DNA of 46,694 bases from Pseudomonadales bacterium. Lineage in GTDB: Bacteria; Pseudomonadota; Gammaproteobacteria; Pseudomonadales; Azotimanducaceae. The notes beneath the pieces were generated by a model, which was not told the DNA's origin, searched no databases, and saw only the letters and a program-made list of their open reading frames with translations. Made by a program: the position numbers and the translations under genes. How positions within the stretch are numbered: position 1 is the first letter of the stretch; each line of letters starts with the position of its first letter. Shown here piece after piece: positions 25,271-34,675 of this stretch. The DNA is taken from NCBI GenBank assembly GCA_019090385.1, contig JAHRWB010000037.1, positions 1 to 46,694 of the forward strand. Direction: 5' to 3'.

Positions 25271-26116
25271 CTAATCATCATGCACAGAAAACCGGGGTTT
25301 AGGTTCCCCGGATAAATTGTCAATGGCTTCCACCATTTTGCGCCCAGCTTCCCGATAAATTAGGGAGATTTCACTTTCTGGATCTGCGGCAACGCTGGGT
25401 TTACCCGCATCAACTTGCTCCCTTATTTCAATGGACAGCGGCAATGCAGCCAATAGCTCAGTGTTATACTGCCTGGCAACATTTACGCCACCCTCACTGC
25501 CAAATATGTGGCTCTGGGCCCCGCATTCTCTACAGATATGCACGGACATATTTTCCAGTATGCCCAACACCGGAATGCTGACCTTGCTGAACATTTCTAT
25601 TGCTTTTCGCGCATCCAGGAGGGCAATATCCTGAGGTGTAGTGACAATAACTGCCCCCGCCACCGACACAGTTTGCGACATAGTTAATTGTATATCGCCA
25701 GTACCTGGCGGCATATCCACTATCAAATAGTCCAGTTCACCCCAACGCGTTTGAGTCAATATCTGGCGTAATGCACCCGTCGCCATGGGTCCCCGCCAAA
25801 CCATCGGTGTATTTTCGTCCACCAAATAGCTCATAGACATACTTTTAATACCCAGCGCCTTAATCGGCACAAAGTATTTTTGATCTTCAACCCTGGGTCT
25901 CTGACCTTCCGGCACACCCAGCATGAGTCCCTGGCTGGGGCCATAAATATCTGCGTCCAGTAAGCCAACCTGGGCACCATCTTTAGCCAGTGCCAGGGCA
26001 AGATTCACAGCAGTTGTAGATTTCCCAACCCCACCCTTGCCTGAAGCAACCAGCACAACATTTTTTACGCCTGGCAAAACATTATCACCAGCATTGATAA
26101 CAGAGGACTGCGACAT
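25271..26116 (-). CDS. apbC: Iron-sulfur cluster carrier ApbC/Mrp
   Basis: ParA/MinD-fold ATPase of the Mrp/NBP35 family that carries 4Fe-4S clusters to target enzymes. The deviant Walker A SGKGGVGKS spans 25-33, and the cluster-binding pair is CRECG (C-x2-C) near residue 213. It lacks the N-terminal MIP18/DUF59 domain of longer Mrp proteins, a common variant. The ATG at 26116 gives 281 residues with AGGA 10 bases upstream; the open frame beyond it is not conserved. It would fit as supplier of clusters to RnfB, RnfC and Nth, but that link is inference. Confidence 0.93.
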   Translation of the reverse strand: MSQSSVINAGDNVLPGVKNVVLVASGKGGVGKSTTAVNLALALAKDGAQVGLLDADIYGPSQGLMLGVPEGQRPRVEDQKYFVPIKALGIKSMSMSYLVDENTPMVWRGPMATGALRQILTQTRWGELDYLIVDMPPGTGDIQLTMSQTVSVAGAVIVTTPQDIALLDARKAIEMFSKVSIPVLGILENMSVHICRECGAQSHIFGSEGGVNVARQYNTELLAALPLSIEIREQVDAGKPSVAADPESEISLIYREAGRKMVEAIDNLSGEPKPRFSVHDD

Positions 26117-26156
26117 ATTGACTCGTTCCTGATTGGACTGATAAATCGTATAGAGC

Positions 26157-26171
26157 GCTGTATTATACAGC
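26157..26171. promoter_or_regulatory. 15-bp palindrome overlapping a -10 box upstream of apbC
   Basis: GCTGTATTATACAGC is a perfect odd palindrome with 7-bp arms. On the minus strand its centre reads TATAAT, 41-55 bases upstream of the apbC ATG, placing a possible operator over the apbC -10 element. No convincing -35 is visible. Confidence 0.45.
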
Positions 26172-26362
26172 TTTATAGTGAGGCACGATATGATGCTACT
26201 GAAGCGCACCACTACCAAAGTACGTCGAATCACGCAGATACATAGCTGACAAAGCGCATATCAGCAGGGATAGTGAACCTGGTACATTTAACCCAGTCTA
26301 ATTCAAATTGAGCATCTATTACGTACTGGACAATTCCCACAAGAGAACCGCTGGACAAGAAA

Positions 26363-26971
26363 ATGTTAAATCAAACTATTTATCCCAAACAGGCATTGTG
26401 GACTTTGACCTTGTGTTTTTTTGCCTTATACAGCGCTGGCCCATTTGGCTCAGCGTTCGCCAAATCAGACAAAACCCCGGTAGGCCTAGCCGGTGAGTGG
26501 GTGCTAGATGAGCACAAAACCCGACAAATACAGCCCGCGGCAAAAAAAAGCTCAATTTTTTCCAAATTCAGGACGTCGACCAATGTATCTGTCGGAGGTA
26601 TACCTCTGCCAAAATCCAGCACTGCAAAAGTACCTGACTCCAGAGGCAAGTCCAAAGATCCCGATGTACTATTTTGCAAAGGTATGGCTATATCCGTAGA
26701 AGAAGAAACGATTCGAATTGACTACGATGGACTGGGTGCCAAAACTTACGTTATTGGCCACTACCGTGGCCGCCGAACAAGCTACAATAAAAAACAAATG
26801 AAGACCTGGTACGAAAGCACCAGCCGTAAGGTTAGCCAAACTTATAATATGGATGGCCGGGATAAAATGATTGTCACGATCACTCTGGCACCCAACTCTG
26901 GCCCAAAAAATATCGTTAAAAAGGCTTTCACAAGAAAAACTACTGAGAAGGCCAGTTCTGGTCCAGGCTGA
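26363..26971 (+). CDS. Exported hypothetical protein
   Basis: I do not recognise this 202-residue protein. An N-terminal signal sequence (about 1-33, with LTLCFFALYSAGPFGSAFA) is followed by GLAGEWVLDEHKT, a start seen in small periplasmic or outer-membrane proteins, and a basic, lysine-rich body (pI clearly high) with ETIRIDYDGLGAKTYVIGHYRGRRTSYN, suggestive of beta strands of a lipocalin-like fold. It has no lipobox. It sits alone between divergent apbC and metG, and a small GC-rich hairpin (26995-27007) follows it. Confidence 0.7.
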   Translation: MLNQTIYPKQALWTLTLCFFALYSAGPFGSAFAKSDKTPVGLAGEWVLDEHKTRQIQPAAKKSSIFSKFRTSTNVSVGGIPLPKSSTAKVPDSRGKSKDPDVLFCKGMAISVEEETIRIDYDGLGAKTYVIGHYRGRRTSYNKKQMKTWYESTSRKVSQTYNMDGRDKMIVTITLAPNSGPKNIVKKAFTRKTTEKASSGPG

Positions 26972-26994
26972 GAGCACAGCTGCTGATGCAAAGC

Positions 26995-27007
26995 CCTGCC
27001 TGGCAGG
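26995..27007 (+). terminator. Weak hairpin after the exported protein gene
   Basis: CCTGC-CTG-GCAGG forms a 5-bp GC-rich stem followed by TTATTATT rather than a pure T-run, 24 bases past the stop at 26971. Confidence 0.3.
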
Positions 27008-27128
27008 TTATTATTGCACCCGGTATCAAGTTTCAAACTGTACAGGCTTCCTTTTACAGTCTAACCCAAAGCGCTGACTCCACCCAGTTACTCAAAACCA
27101 GTTACCCTAAATAAGGCACAAAGTATCC

Positions 27129-29171
27129 ATGCAAGCTAAGCGAAACATCCTTGTCACCAGCGCATTACCCAATGCCAATGGCCCTATCCACCTCGGCCAC
27201 CTGCTAGAACATATACAAACAGATATTTGGGTTAGATTTCAGAATATGATGGGCAATCGCTGCACTTACGTTTGCGCAGATGATACCCATGGTACAGCGA
27301 CCATGTTAAAAGCTGAACAGCTAGGCATCACACCTGAAACCCTCATTGCCCGGGTCCAACAAGAGCATGAACGAGATTTTTCTGGCTTTCTGGTATCACA
27401 CGACCAGTATTACACAACACACTCGGATGAAAATAAAGTCTACTCAGAACAGATTTATCAGCGCCTTAAAGAAAATGACCTTATTTTTACTCGGGATGTC
27501 GAGCAATTGTATGACCCTGAGAAAAAAATATTTCTGGCTGATCGGTTTGTCATTGGTGGCTGCCCGAGATGCAAAACCCCAGGCCAGTACGGTGACAATT
27601 GTGAATCCTGCGCTGCTACCTATGATGCGACAGAACTAATTGATGCAAAGTCAGTATTTTCCGGCGTAAGCCCGGTGCTGAATAACTCAGCCCACTATTT
27701 CTTTGATCTGCCAAAATTTTCTGACATGCTAAGAAAGTGGACCAGTAGCGGCACCTTGCAAACAGAAGTTACCAACAAGTTATCTGAGTGGCTAGACACA
27801 GGATTGAAGCCGTGGGATATCAGTCGAGACGCGCCCTATTTTGGTTTTTTAATTCCAGGCACAGAAGACAAGTACTTCTACGTCTGGATGGACGCACCAA
27901 TAGGCTACATGGCAAGCTTTCAACACTATTGTGACAAGCACGATGACCTAGTATTTGACGATTACTGGAAAACAGATTCAGAATACGAAGTGCATCATTT
28001 TATTGGCAAAGATATCATTAATTTTCATGCTCTGTTCTGGCCAGCTGTTCTGGAAGGAAGCAGGTATCGTAAACCAACGCGCATTCATACCCATGGTTTT
28101 ATTACTGTTGATGGCACCAAAATGTCCAAAAGCAGAGGCACTTTTATAAAAGCCGAAACCTATCTAGATCATCTGGATCCCGAATACCTGCGCTATTACT
28201 ACGCAACAAAACTTAATGCCAGTACAGATGACATTGATATAAACCTTGAAGACTTTGTCCAGCGAGTAAATTCTGACCTGGTCGGAAAAGTCGTCAATAT
28301 TGCCAGCAGGTGTGCCGGTTTTATCAACAAGCGCTTTGACAACCAGCTTTCAAACACTATACATGCACCGAAGTTATGGGCGGAATCTATAGCAAGTGCT
28401 GGCACCATCGCTGACTATTATGAAGCGGGTGAATATGGCAAAGCAGTCAGAGAAATCACGCGTTTGGCAGACAATGCCAATCAATATATTGCTAAACATG
28501 AACCCTGGAAACTGGCCAAGCAAGATGACCAACAACAAGCAGTCCAAGACATCTGTACCATGGGCATCAACCTCTTCAAACAAATTATGCTTTACCTCAA
28601 GCCAATATTACCGGAACTTGCGCAAAAAACTGAAGCATTCCTCGGCATTCAAGCGCTTACCTGGAAAGATAGTGAGGGCTTTCTTGGTCCAGTAAAAATC
28701 AATGCATTTAGCCCATTGATACAAAGAATGGATGCCAAGATAGTTGATCAAATGATTGAAGCCTCTAAACAAAAGCCTGATAGAGAATCTATTGCCAACG
28801 ATACAAATGAGGCCGCCAATACCGTACAGGCCGCTGAATCCGCTACCAATATCGAAATAGGCGATTTTTCCAAAATATGCCTGAAAGTTGCCAAGATTAT
28901 CCGGGCAGAGAACGTAGAAGGCGCTGATAAACTTTTGCGCCTGGAACTCGATGTCGGCGATCATCAACGCACAGTGTTTTCAGGTATTAAATCCGCCTAT
29001 CCAGCAAATGATCTAACCGGAAAACTGTGCGTAGTCGTGGCAAATCTTAGCCCTCGAAAAATGCGTTTCGGTATCTCAGAAGGAATGATTCTTGCGGCAG
29101 GCACAGGTGACGAGGGAATATTTTTGCTATCGCCAGATGAAGGAGCCAAACCTGGCATGCTAGTTAGTTAG
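27129..29171 (+). CDS. metG: Methionyl-tRNA synthetase
   Basis: Class I synthetase charging elongator and initiator tRNA-Met. HIGH is HLGH at 21-24, the zinc knuckle has Cys145, Cys148, Cys158 and Cys161 (CPRC...CESC), and KMSKS is near residue 332. A C-terminal tRNA-binding (EMAP/Trbp111-like) domain, [14 protein letters not shown]..., starts near 575, after a linker rich in Ala, Asn and Glu. At 680 residues it is the long, dimeric, single-gene form. rnfA follows after 26 bases. Confidence 0.96.
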   Translation: MQAKRNILVTSALPNANGPIHLGHLLEHIQTDIWVRFQNMMGNRCTYVCADDTHGTATMLKAEQLGITPETLIARVQQEHERDFSGFLVSHDQYYTTHSDENKVYSEQIYQRLKENDLIFTRDVEQLYDPEKKIFLADRFVIGGCPRCKTPGQYGDNCESCAATYDATELIDAKSVFSGVSPVLNNSAHYFFDLPKFSDMLRKWTSSGTLQTEVTNKLSEWLDTGLKPWDISRDAPYFGFLIPGTEDKYFYVWMDAPIGYMASFQHYCDKHDDLVFDDYWKTDSEYEVHHFIGKDIINFHALFWPAVLEGSRYRKPTRIHTHGFITVDGTKMSKSRGTFIKAETYLDHLDPEYLRYYYATKLNASTDDIDINLEDFVQRVNSDLVGKVVNIASRCAGFINKRFDNQLSNTIHAPKLWAESIASAGTIADYYEAGEYGKAVREITRLADNANQYIAKHEPWKLAKQDDQQQAVQDICTMGINLFKQIMLYLKPILPELAQKTEAFLGIQALTWKDSEGFLGPVKINAFSPLIQRMDAKIVDQMIEASKQKPDRESIANDTNEAANTVQAAESATNIEIGDFSKICLKVAKIIRAENVEGADKLLRLELDVGDHQRTVFSGIKSAYPANDLTGKLCVVVANLSPRKMRFGISEGMILAAGTGDEGIFLLSPDEGAKPGMLVS

Positions 29172-29197
29172 CGCGTTTACTTTACGGGAATTACCCA

Positions 29198-29773
29198 ATG
29201 GCCGAATTATTCATGCTGTTTGTTGCCACGATGCTGGTCAACAATTTTGTGCTCGTCCAATTTTTGGGATTATGCCCCTTTATGGGAGTGTCCAATCGCC
29301 TGGACACATCCCTTTCCATGGCCCTCGCGACAACATTTGTACTCACATTTTCTGCTACCCTGAGTCACATTATCTATCACACGCTACTTCTACCCATGCA
29401 TCTGGAATACTTGCAAATTATCACTTTTATTGTTGTTATTGCCAGCCTGGTACAAGCCGCTGAATTTTTAATGCGTGCACTAAGCCCCTTAATGTATCAG
29501 GTATTAGGTATCTATCTGCCGCTCATCACCACAAATTGTGCCGTGCTGGGGGTAGCCTTATTGTCCGTGAGAGAATTTTCCAGCTTGCTCGAAACCATAG
29601 TCTTTGCCATTGCCGCTTCCTTGGGATTCAGCCTGGTACTGATACTTTTTTCTGCCATTCGCGAACGCTTAAGTGCATCCAACATTCCCGAGGCCTTCGC
29701 GGGCACACCCATCCATCTGATAACTGCCGGATTAATGTCCATGGCCTTTATGGGCTTTGCTGGGCTTTCATGA
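29198..29773 (+). CDS. rnfA: Rnf electron transport complex subunit A
   Basis: Six-helix inner-membrane subunit of the Rnf complex, which couples ferredoxin:NAD+ electron flow to ion (Na+ or H+) movement, or in relatives (Rsx) reduces SoxR. The protein has the conserved N-terminus VNNFVLVQFLGLCPFMGVS and mid-membrane TTNCAVLGVALL. The cysteines in LGLCPF and TTNCA supply ligands of the iron site shared between RnfA and RnfE. At 191 residues it is normal length. It starts the operon rnfABCDGE and overlaps rnfB by ATGA. Confidence 0.96.
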   Translation: MAELFMLFVATMLVNNFVLVQFLGLCPFMGVSNRLDTSLSMALATTFVLTFSATLSHIIYHTLLLPMHLEYLQIITFIVVIASLVQAAEFLMRALSPLMYQVLGIYLPLITTNCAVLGVALLSVREFSSLLETIVFAIAASLGFSLVLILFSAIRERLSASNIPEAFAGTPIHLITAGLMSMAFMGFAGLS

Positions 29774-30297
29774 TTTACAAACTACTGTCGGCTATCGGGG
29801 TTTTGGGCACTATTGCCCTGTTTACGGGTGCATTGCTGGGCTGGCTGAATAAACGCTACAAAAAGCAGGATAAAGCCTTAGTTGATGTCATTGAAGAACT
29901 GCTACCACTTACCCAATGCGCACAATGTGGATACCCTGGCTGCCGACCCTATGCACAATCCATTGCAGAGGGTGGTGCTATCAACAAGTGTCCACCCGGG
30001 GGTGAGGACACTATAGCCCGACTGGCCAATCTACTCGGACGTGAGCCCAGCACCCTGGACGAAAACTTTGGGCAACACAGCCCGATCCACCTCGCGGTGA
30101 TCGATGAACGCAGCTGCATTGGCTGTACCTTGTGCATCCAAGTATGCCCTGTAGATGCCATCGTGGGTGCACAGAGATTCATGCATACCGTACTGGAAGA
30201 TCACTGTACGGGATGTGAGCTATGTCTGGAACCCTGCCCCGTTGACTGTATTAGCCTCATAAATACCGATATACAGCGCGTCTATTTGCCTGCATGA
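29770..30297 (+). CDS. rnfB: Rnf electron transport complex subunit B
   Basis: Iron-sulfur subunit (175 aa) anchored by one N-terminal helix (about 7-24). A 4Fe-4S domain with Cys50, Cys53, Cys58 and Cys74 (CAQCGYPGC...C) is followed by two ferredoxin-type clusters: Cys116/119/122/126 and Cys146/149/152/156. It passes electrons from ferredoxin to RnfC. The ATG at 29770 overlaps the rnfA stop; the open frame extends upstream into rnfA but is not coding. Its stop overlaps the rnfC start by four bases. Confidence 0.95.
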   Translation: MIYKLLSAIGVLGTIALFTGALLGWLNKRYKKQDKALVDVIEELLPLTQCAQCGYPGCRPYAQSIAEGGAINKCPPGGEDTIARLANLLGREPSTLDENFGQHSPIHLAVIDERSCIGCTLCIQVCPVDAIVGAQRFMHTVLEDHCTGCELCLEPCPVDCISLINTDIQRVYLPA

Positions 30298-31691
30298 ACT
30301 TGCTAATTGAACAAGCAGATCCCCCGACCAGAGTATATCTCGCAGTACAGGACCGACACTGGCGGGAGCATGGCCAGGTTGACTTTGGGACCTATGTTCT
30401 AAAAGGTAGTCTACTAGTTGGTGGGGATAACCCTGTGCACGCGACGACATCAGGAACGCTGGAACGCACAGTGCTTCGTCCCTCTAGCAGAAAAAATGCT
30501 GAACCAGCCCTGCATTTGTCTATTCGCAGCGATGGCAAAGATCAGTGGCTGCCCAGAGCAAAAAACCTTAGTCCACTGACACAAAGTGCCGAAGCCCTTC
30601 TAACCAAAATAGCTACGGCGGGTATAGTCGGGTTGGGTGGTGGTGCCTTCCCCACAGCCACAAAACTGGCAACAGCAATACGCCATACACCCCGCTACCT
30701 GATTGTTAACGGGGTGGAATGTGAGCCCGGAGTCCAGGCCGACGAAGCCCTAATGCACGCAGCGTCGGTGGAAATATTACAAGGTGCCCTGCTAGCTCTG
30801 CAAATACTCAACCTGGATCAGTGCATACTTGCAATCGGTGAAGATAAACACAGCGCGCTGGAAATATTCACGCAAAAAATTCTTCAGCAGGAACTATCCG
30901 GGAAAATTCAGCTTTTGCCAGTGGCCGATAAGTTTCCAAATGGCTCAGAGCGCCAACTAATAAAAATATGTACCGGCACTGCATTGCCCCGTAATGTTTA
31001 CCCCGCCCAGTTGGGTATAAGCGTATTAAACGTATCCACCCTCTATGCAATCTATCAGGCTATCTATCTAGATCAGGCGCTTGTAGAACGAGTGGTCACC
31101 TTGCATACCCCCCAAAGCGCAAAAAATATACGCGTACATATTGGCACTCCAGCAAAGGATTTAGTCAATAATAATTTCCCCTCCCGCGCCAACGCACCTG
31201 CGGTTTCAACAAACTTGATCCAACGTGGCGGGCCGTTAACTGGCTGGATACAATCCATTGATGCCTGCGTGGAAAAGGGCACCACCTGTCTGCAGCTCAT
31301 AAAAAACACCGTGCCCAAGCCTGCTCTACCCTGTATCCGATGTGGGAAATGTGCAACTATCTGCCCGGAAAACCTGCTACCACAGGAATTATACTGGTAC
31401 TCAAAACCCCTAAATGAAGCCAAGCTGAATGCGCTCAAGCTGACAAGCTGCCTCACCTGTGGACTGTGTGAAACAGTGTGTCCGAGCCAAATACCCCTTA
31501 CCAATATGTTCAGAGACAGCCAAACCCTGCTAAAACAGTATGCCGCCCACAAACAACAAGCTCGACAAGTCAGTGCGCGAGTAAAGGCACGAACTGTGCG
31601 GCTGGAAAAATCGGGGCAAAGTACCCAATCACAACGCGAAAAACGGCTCAGTCGCCTAAGGCAGTCCCGGTCCAGCAACCATGAACAATAA
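30294..31691 (+). CDS. rnfC: Rnf electron transport complex subunit C (divergent)
   Basis: Peripheral NAD(H)/FMN- and Fe-S-binding subunit (465 aa). The nucleotide site GLGGGAFPTATKL (about 111) and two cluster motifs, CIRCGKCATIC (347-357) and CLTCGLCETVC (386-396), are present. It departs from E. coli RsxC in several places: the N-terminal GGIHP segment is missing, CEPYxTxDxxLM reads CEPGVQADEALM, and MGGPMMG reads RGGPLTG. It also lacks the long Ala/Lys repeat tail of enterobacterial RsxC, ending in a short basic tail. Position and cysteines leave no doubt about its identity. Confidence 0.93.
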   Translation: MNLLIEQADPPTRVYLAVQDRHWREHGQVDFGTYVLKGSLLVGGDNPVHATTSGTLERTVLRPSSRKNAEPALHLSIRSDGKDQWLPRAKNLSPLTQSAEALLTKIATAGIVGLGGGAFPTATKLATAIRHTPRYLIVNGVECEPGVQADEALMHAASVEILQGALLALQILNLDQCILAIGEDKHSALEIFTQKILQQELSGKIQLLPVADKFPNGSERQLIKICTGTALPRNVYPAQLGISVLNVSTLYAIYQAIYLDQALVERVVTLHTPQSAKNIRVHIGTPAKDLVNNNFPSRANAPAVSTNLIQRGGPLTGWIQSIDACVEKGTTCLQLIKNTVPKPALPCIRCGKCATICPENLLPQELYWYSKPLNEAKLNALKLTSCLTCGLCETVCPSQIPLTNMFRDSQTLLKQYAAHKQQARQVSARVKARTVRLEKSGQSTQSQREKRLSRLRQSRSSNHEQ

Positions 31692-32700
31692 GCGAATCCT
31701 CAGTCATGGCCTAAACCTGGGCCCCGAATCCCGCCCGACAAGTACGGCTAGCATAATGAATCACGTACTGTTGGCCCTATTTCCTGGTTTATTTGCCCAG
31801 TTCTACTATTTTGGTACCGGCTATTTATACAATTTGGCAATTGCGTTGTTTGCAGGGCTGTTGTGTTGCCTGACTATTGCTCTGGCAATGACCTCGACTT
31901 CGGAGAAAGCTTTATCTTACGCATCTCCCACACCCAAACATCGATTTCCTGGCAGCATAGCGAGGAAAAATATTTCCCCCATCCTGCTGGATAATAGCAA
32001 CTGGGTTACCTGTGTACTGGTCGCCATAGCCCTTCCTCCCAATATGCCTATTTTGATTGTAACTGTCGCGATTGTGAGTGCGCTGGGCTTAGGAAAATAT
32101 ATCTACGGCGGTCTGGGGCAAAATATTTTTAATCCCGCGATGGTTGGCTACGGGGTGGTACTGATTTCTTTTCCTTCAGATCTCGCCCTTTGGCCACCAG
32201 TAATAGAAGGCCTGAGTGGCGCCACTCCGCTGGAACAGCTTAAATATAATTCCGGTCAAACTGTACAGGAATTAACAGCAGGGCCCGCTTTCGGTACACT
32301 GGCAGGCCAGGGTTGGGAGTGGATAAACGCCGCCTACCTTGCGGGTGGGCTGTATTTGATTTACCAGAGAATTATCGGTTGGCATATTCCCGTGTATCTG
32401 CTCGCTTCAATAATATTGTGGAGCGCTGCATGGTACGACATGGGCAGTTCCCTAAGTCTTGGCTCTCCAGTGTTCCATTTATTTTCCGGCGGAATTATGC
32501 TGGGCGCGTTCTTTATTGCCACCGACCCGGTCACCTGCCCCTCCAGCACGCGCGGTAAAATCTACTTTGGCCTGTTATGCGGGTCGCTAATATTTATCAT
32601 TCGAAGCTGGGGCGGGTACCCTGATGGAATCGCCTTCGCTGTACTGTTGGCAAACCTGTGTGTCCCCCTTATCGATCACATACACAATATAAATGACTAG
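31681..32700 (+). CDS. rnfD: Rnf electron transport complex subunit D
   Basis: Membrane subunit (339 aa, about nine or ten helices) carrying covalent FMN on a threonine in the SGATP motif, seen here as GLSGATPLEQL near residue 180. GQNIFNPAMVGY and FIATDPVTCPSSTRGK are family signatures. The start overlaps the rnfC end by 11 bases. Confidence 0.95.
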   Translation: MNNKRILSHGLNLGPESRPTSTASIMNHVLLALFPGLFAQFYYFGTGYLYNLAIALFAGLLCCLTIALAMTSTSEKALSYASPTPKHRFPGSIARKNISPILLDNSNWVTCVLVAIALPPNMPILIVTVAIVSALGLGKYIYGGLGQNIFNPAMVGYGVVLISFPSDLALWPPVIEGLSGATPLEQLKYNSGQTVQELTAGPAFGTLAGQGWEWINAAYLAGGLYLIYQRIIGWHIPVYLLASIILWSAAWYDMGSSLSLGSPVFHLFSGGIMLGAFFIATDPVTCPSSTRGKIYFGLLCGSLIFIIRSWGGYPDGIAFAVLLANLCVPLIDHIHNIND

Positions 32701-33358
32701 TCCTCCTATCAAACCGGATACCACCAGACCGGACACTACAAGCGTGCTCAAATCAGCAGGTATCATGTTTGTCTTTGCCCTGTTGACGCTCCTGTTAATC
32801 ACCTGGGTGGATCAGCTTACACACCATGAGATCACATTAAATCAACACTCCAAACTAATTGCCAAATTGAAAAGCATCACAGATACAAATGCAGATATAG
32901 ATTGGCAAAATATACACCTCGATACGCTACCCATTGTTTTATGTAATACCCAGAACCTCCATCTTGGCTGGTTAATACCCTCCAGAGCAAACGGATACGC
33001 AGGTAAAATAAATCTGCTAATGGGCATAGATTCCCACTACAGAATTACCGGCATTACCGTGAATTCACATAGCGAAACACCCGGTATTGGCGACCTGATT
33101 GAAACCAATAAATCAGACTGGCTAAAGACTTTAGTTGGCCTCTCCATAAACAATAACCAAGGCGTCCAGTGGCGCTTAAAGCGTCGTGGCGGTCATGTTG
33201 AAGGAATAACCGGCGCCACCATTACCAGCAGCGCGGTGCTAAAATCTGTATATCTTGCTCTGAGTAACTTTCAACATACTCGCGCTCGCCATACAATTGA
33301 CAATTCACTAAGTAAGCCGACAATAAACGAGAAATATTGTGCAAATCCTGGCCAGTGA
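32693..33358 (+). CDS. rnfG: Rnf electron transport complex subunit G
   Basis: Single-pass protein (221 aa) with one N-terminal helix (about 22-42) and a periplasmic FMN domain. Covalent FMN attaches to the threonine of the GITGATITSSAV motif near residue 174. SETPGIGDLIE is the other hallmark. The start overlaps the rnfD end by eight bases. The N-terminus before the helix is a Thr/Pro-rich stretch (PDTTRPDTTS). Confidence 0.94.
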   Translation: MTSPPIKPDTTRPDTTSVLKSAGIMFVFALLTLLLITWVDQLTHHEITLNQHSKLIAKLKSITDTNADIDWQNIHLDTLPIVLCNTQNLHLGWLIPSRANGYAGKINLLMGIDSHYRITGITVNSHSETPGIGDLIETNKSDWLKTLVGLSINNNQGVQWRLKRRGGHVEGITGATITSSAVLKSVYLALSNFQHTRARHTIDNSLSKPTINEKYCANPGQ

Positions 33359-33995
33359 CCAACCCGGACCGCTAAAGCGCGCTCTGATAGATCAGAATCC
33401 AGCCTGGGTTCAGTTGTTGGGCCTATGCCCACTAATGGCGGTTAGCCATACCCTGGTCAATGCACTAGGCTTGGGACTAGCCAGCATGTTCGTGCTACTC
33501 GGCTCAAATATTATTATTTCACTATTACGGTATCAAATTCCCAATCACCTCAGACTGCCTCTGTTTGTTTTAATTATTGCTACCTTCACCACCTGCATTA
33601 CGCTCTTGATGCAGGCTTTCATGTTTGAGCTATACGAGCGTATGGCTCTGTACCTACAAATTATCGTAACAAACTGCATTATATTAAGTCGTGCCGAAAT
33701 TTGTGCCAGCAAACAAAAACTATCCATTGCAATTATCGATGCCCTCTCTGTTGGTGCGGGATTTTTACTGGCACTATTATGCTTAGGTGCTGCACGTGAA
33801 CTACTCGGCTGGGGGACCCTGTTTCGCGATATGAACCTACTGTTGGGAAGCATTGCGAAAGATTGGAAAATAACGCTTATCCCTGCAGACTTTACGGTAT
33901 TACTCATATCTCTCCCACCAGGAGCATTTATCATGGCAGGCTTACTGATGGCACTGGCTAAAGCGTGTTTTAAACACACTGACGATATTGGATAA
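33339..33995 (+). CDS. rnfE: Rnf electron transport complex subunit E
   Basis: Six-helix membrane partner of RnfA (218 aa), of inverted topology, with LLGLCPLMAVSHTLVNALGLGLA near the N-terminus and IIVTNCIILSRAE in the middle; the two cysteines match the iron-site ligands of RnfA. The start is GTG at 33339, overlapping rnfG by 20 bases. nth follows after 21 bases, the arrangement found across gammaproteobacteria. Confidence 0.94.
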   Translation: MQILASDQPGPLKRALIDQNPAWVQLLGLCPLMAVSHTLVNALGLGLASMFVLLGSNIIISLLRYQIPNHLRLPLFVLIIATFTTCITLLMQAFMFELYERMALYLQIIVTNCIILSRAEICASKQKLSIAIIDALSVGAGFLLALLCLGAARELLGWGTLFRDMNLLLGSIAKDWKITLIPADFTVLLISLPPGAFIMAGLLMALAKACFKHTDDIG

Positions 33996-34016
33996 AATCA
34001 CGTTGAGCAAACAGCT

Positions 34017-34649
34017 ATGAACAAACAAAAACGTTGGGAAATATTCAGCCGTTTGAAAAAGGCCAATCCGACACCCCGAACCGAGCTTGTATACACATCA
34101 AACTTTGAACTGCTGATATCCGTCATACTCTCCGCCCAGGCCACGGATGTGAGCGTGAACAAAGCCACAAAAAAACTCTACGAAGTCGCTAATACACCCG
34201 AAAGCATACTGGCCCTGGGACTAGATGGCGTGATTTCCCATATTCGTACCATTGGTTTATTTAACACCAAAGCAAAAAACATCATAAAAACCTGTGCACA
34301 GCTGATAGAACTGCACAGCTCAGAAATACCACGGGAAAGAAAAGCACTGGAAGCGCTTCCCGGGGTTGGCAGAAAAACCGCCAATGTCGTATTAAACACT
34401 GCCTTTGGAGAACCCACCATGGCAGTTGATACGCATATATTCAGAATATCAAACCGAACCAGGTTAGCACCTGGTAAAACCGTACGACAGGTAGAGGACA
34501 AATTGATAAAGTTCATTCCAGAGGAATTTATGCGTGACGCTCATCACTGGCTGATTTTACATGGACGTTATGTCTGTATTGCCAGGTCGCCTCGCTGTGG
34601 CTCCTGTGTCATTGAAGATCTGTGTGAATATAAATCTAAAGCAGAGTAG
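34017..34649 (+). CDS. nth: Endonuclease III
   Basis: DNA glycosylase/AP-lyase removing oxidised pyrimidines. The helix-hairpin-helix LPGVGRKTAN contains catalytic Lys120, and Asp138 lies in VDTHIFRI, numbered as in E. coli Nth. The 4Fe-4S ligands are Cys187, Cys194, Cys197 and Cys203 (C-x6-C-x2-C-x5-C). The length of 210 is normal. It ends the rnf operon and converges with the zinc-ribbon gene. Confidence 0.97.
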   Translation: MNKQKRWEIFSRLKKANPTPRTELVYTSNFELLISVILSAQATDVSVNKATKKLYEVANTPESILALGLDGVISHIRTIGLFNTKAKNIIKTCAQLIELHSSEIPRERKALEALPGVGRKTANVVLNTAFGEPTMAVDTHIFRISNRTRLAPGKTVRQVEDKLIKFIPEEFMRDAHHWLILHGRYVCIARSPRCGSCVIEDLCEYKSKAE

Positions 34650-34675
34650 AATCGCTCTGGAGCAATCTCATCTGC
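34641..34675. terminator. Imperfect hairpin across the nth and zinc-ribbon gene stops
   Basis: An outer stem GCAGA/TCTGC and an inner stem GCTC/GAGC (with partial pairing between) span both stop codons of the converging genes. No T-run follows, so bidirectional termination is only a possibility. Confidence 0.3.

Noticed and set aside
26158-26170. CTGT-N5-ACAG resembling a LexA box
   Set aside because: The LexA site needs eight bases between the half-sites; five is wrong. Kept only as a generic palindrome.
26117-26233. N-terminal extension of ApbC (39 extra residues)
   Set aside because: It is unlike family members, and a better ribosome site precedes the ATG at 26116.
29536-29769. N-terminal extension of RnfB into rnfA
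   Set aside because: It overlaps the conserved rnfA frame; RnfB proteins begin at the ATG that overlaps the rnfA stop.
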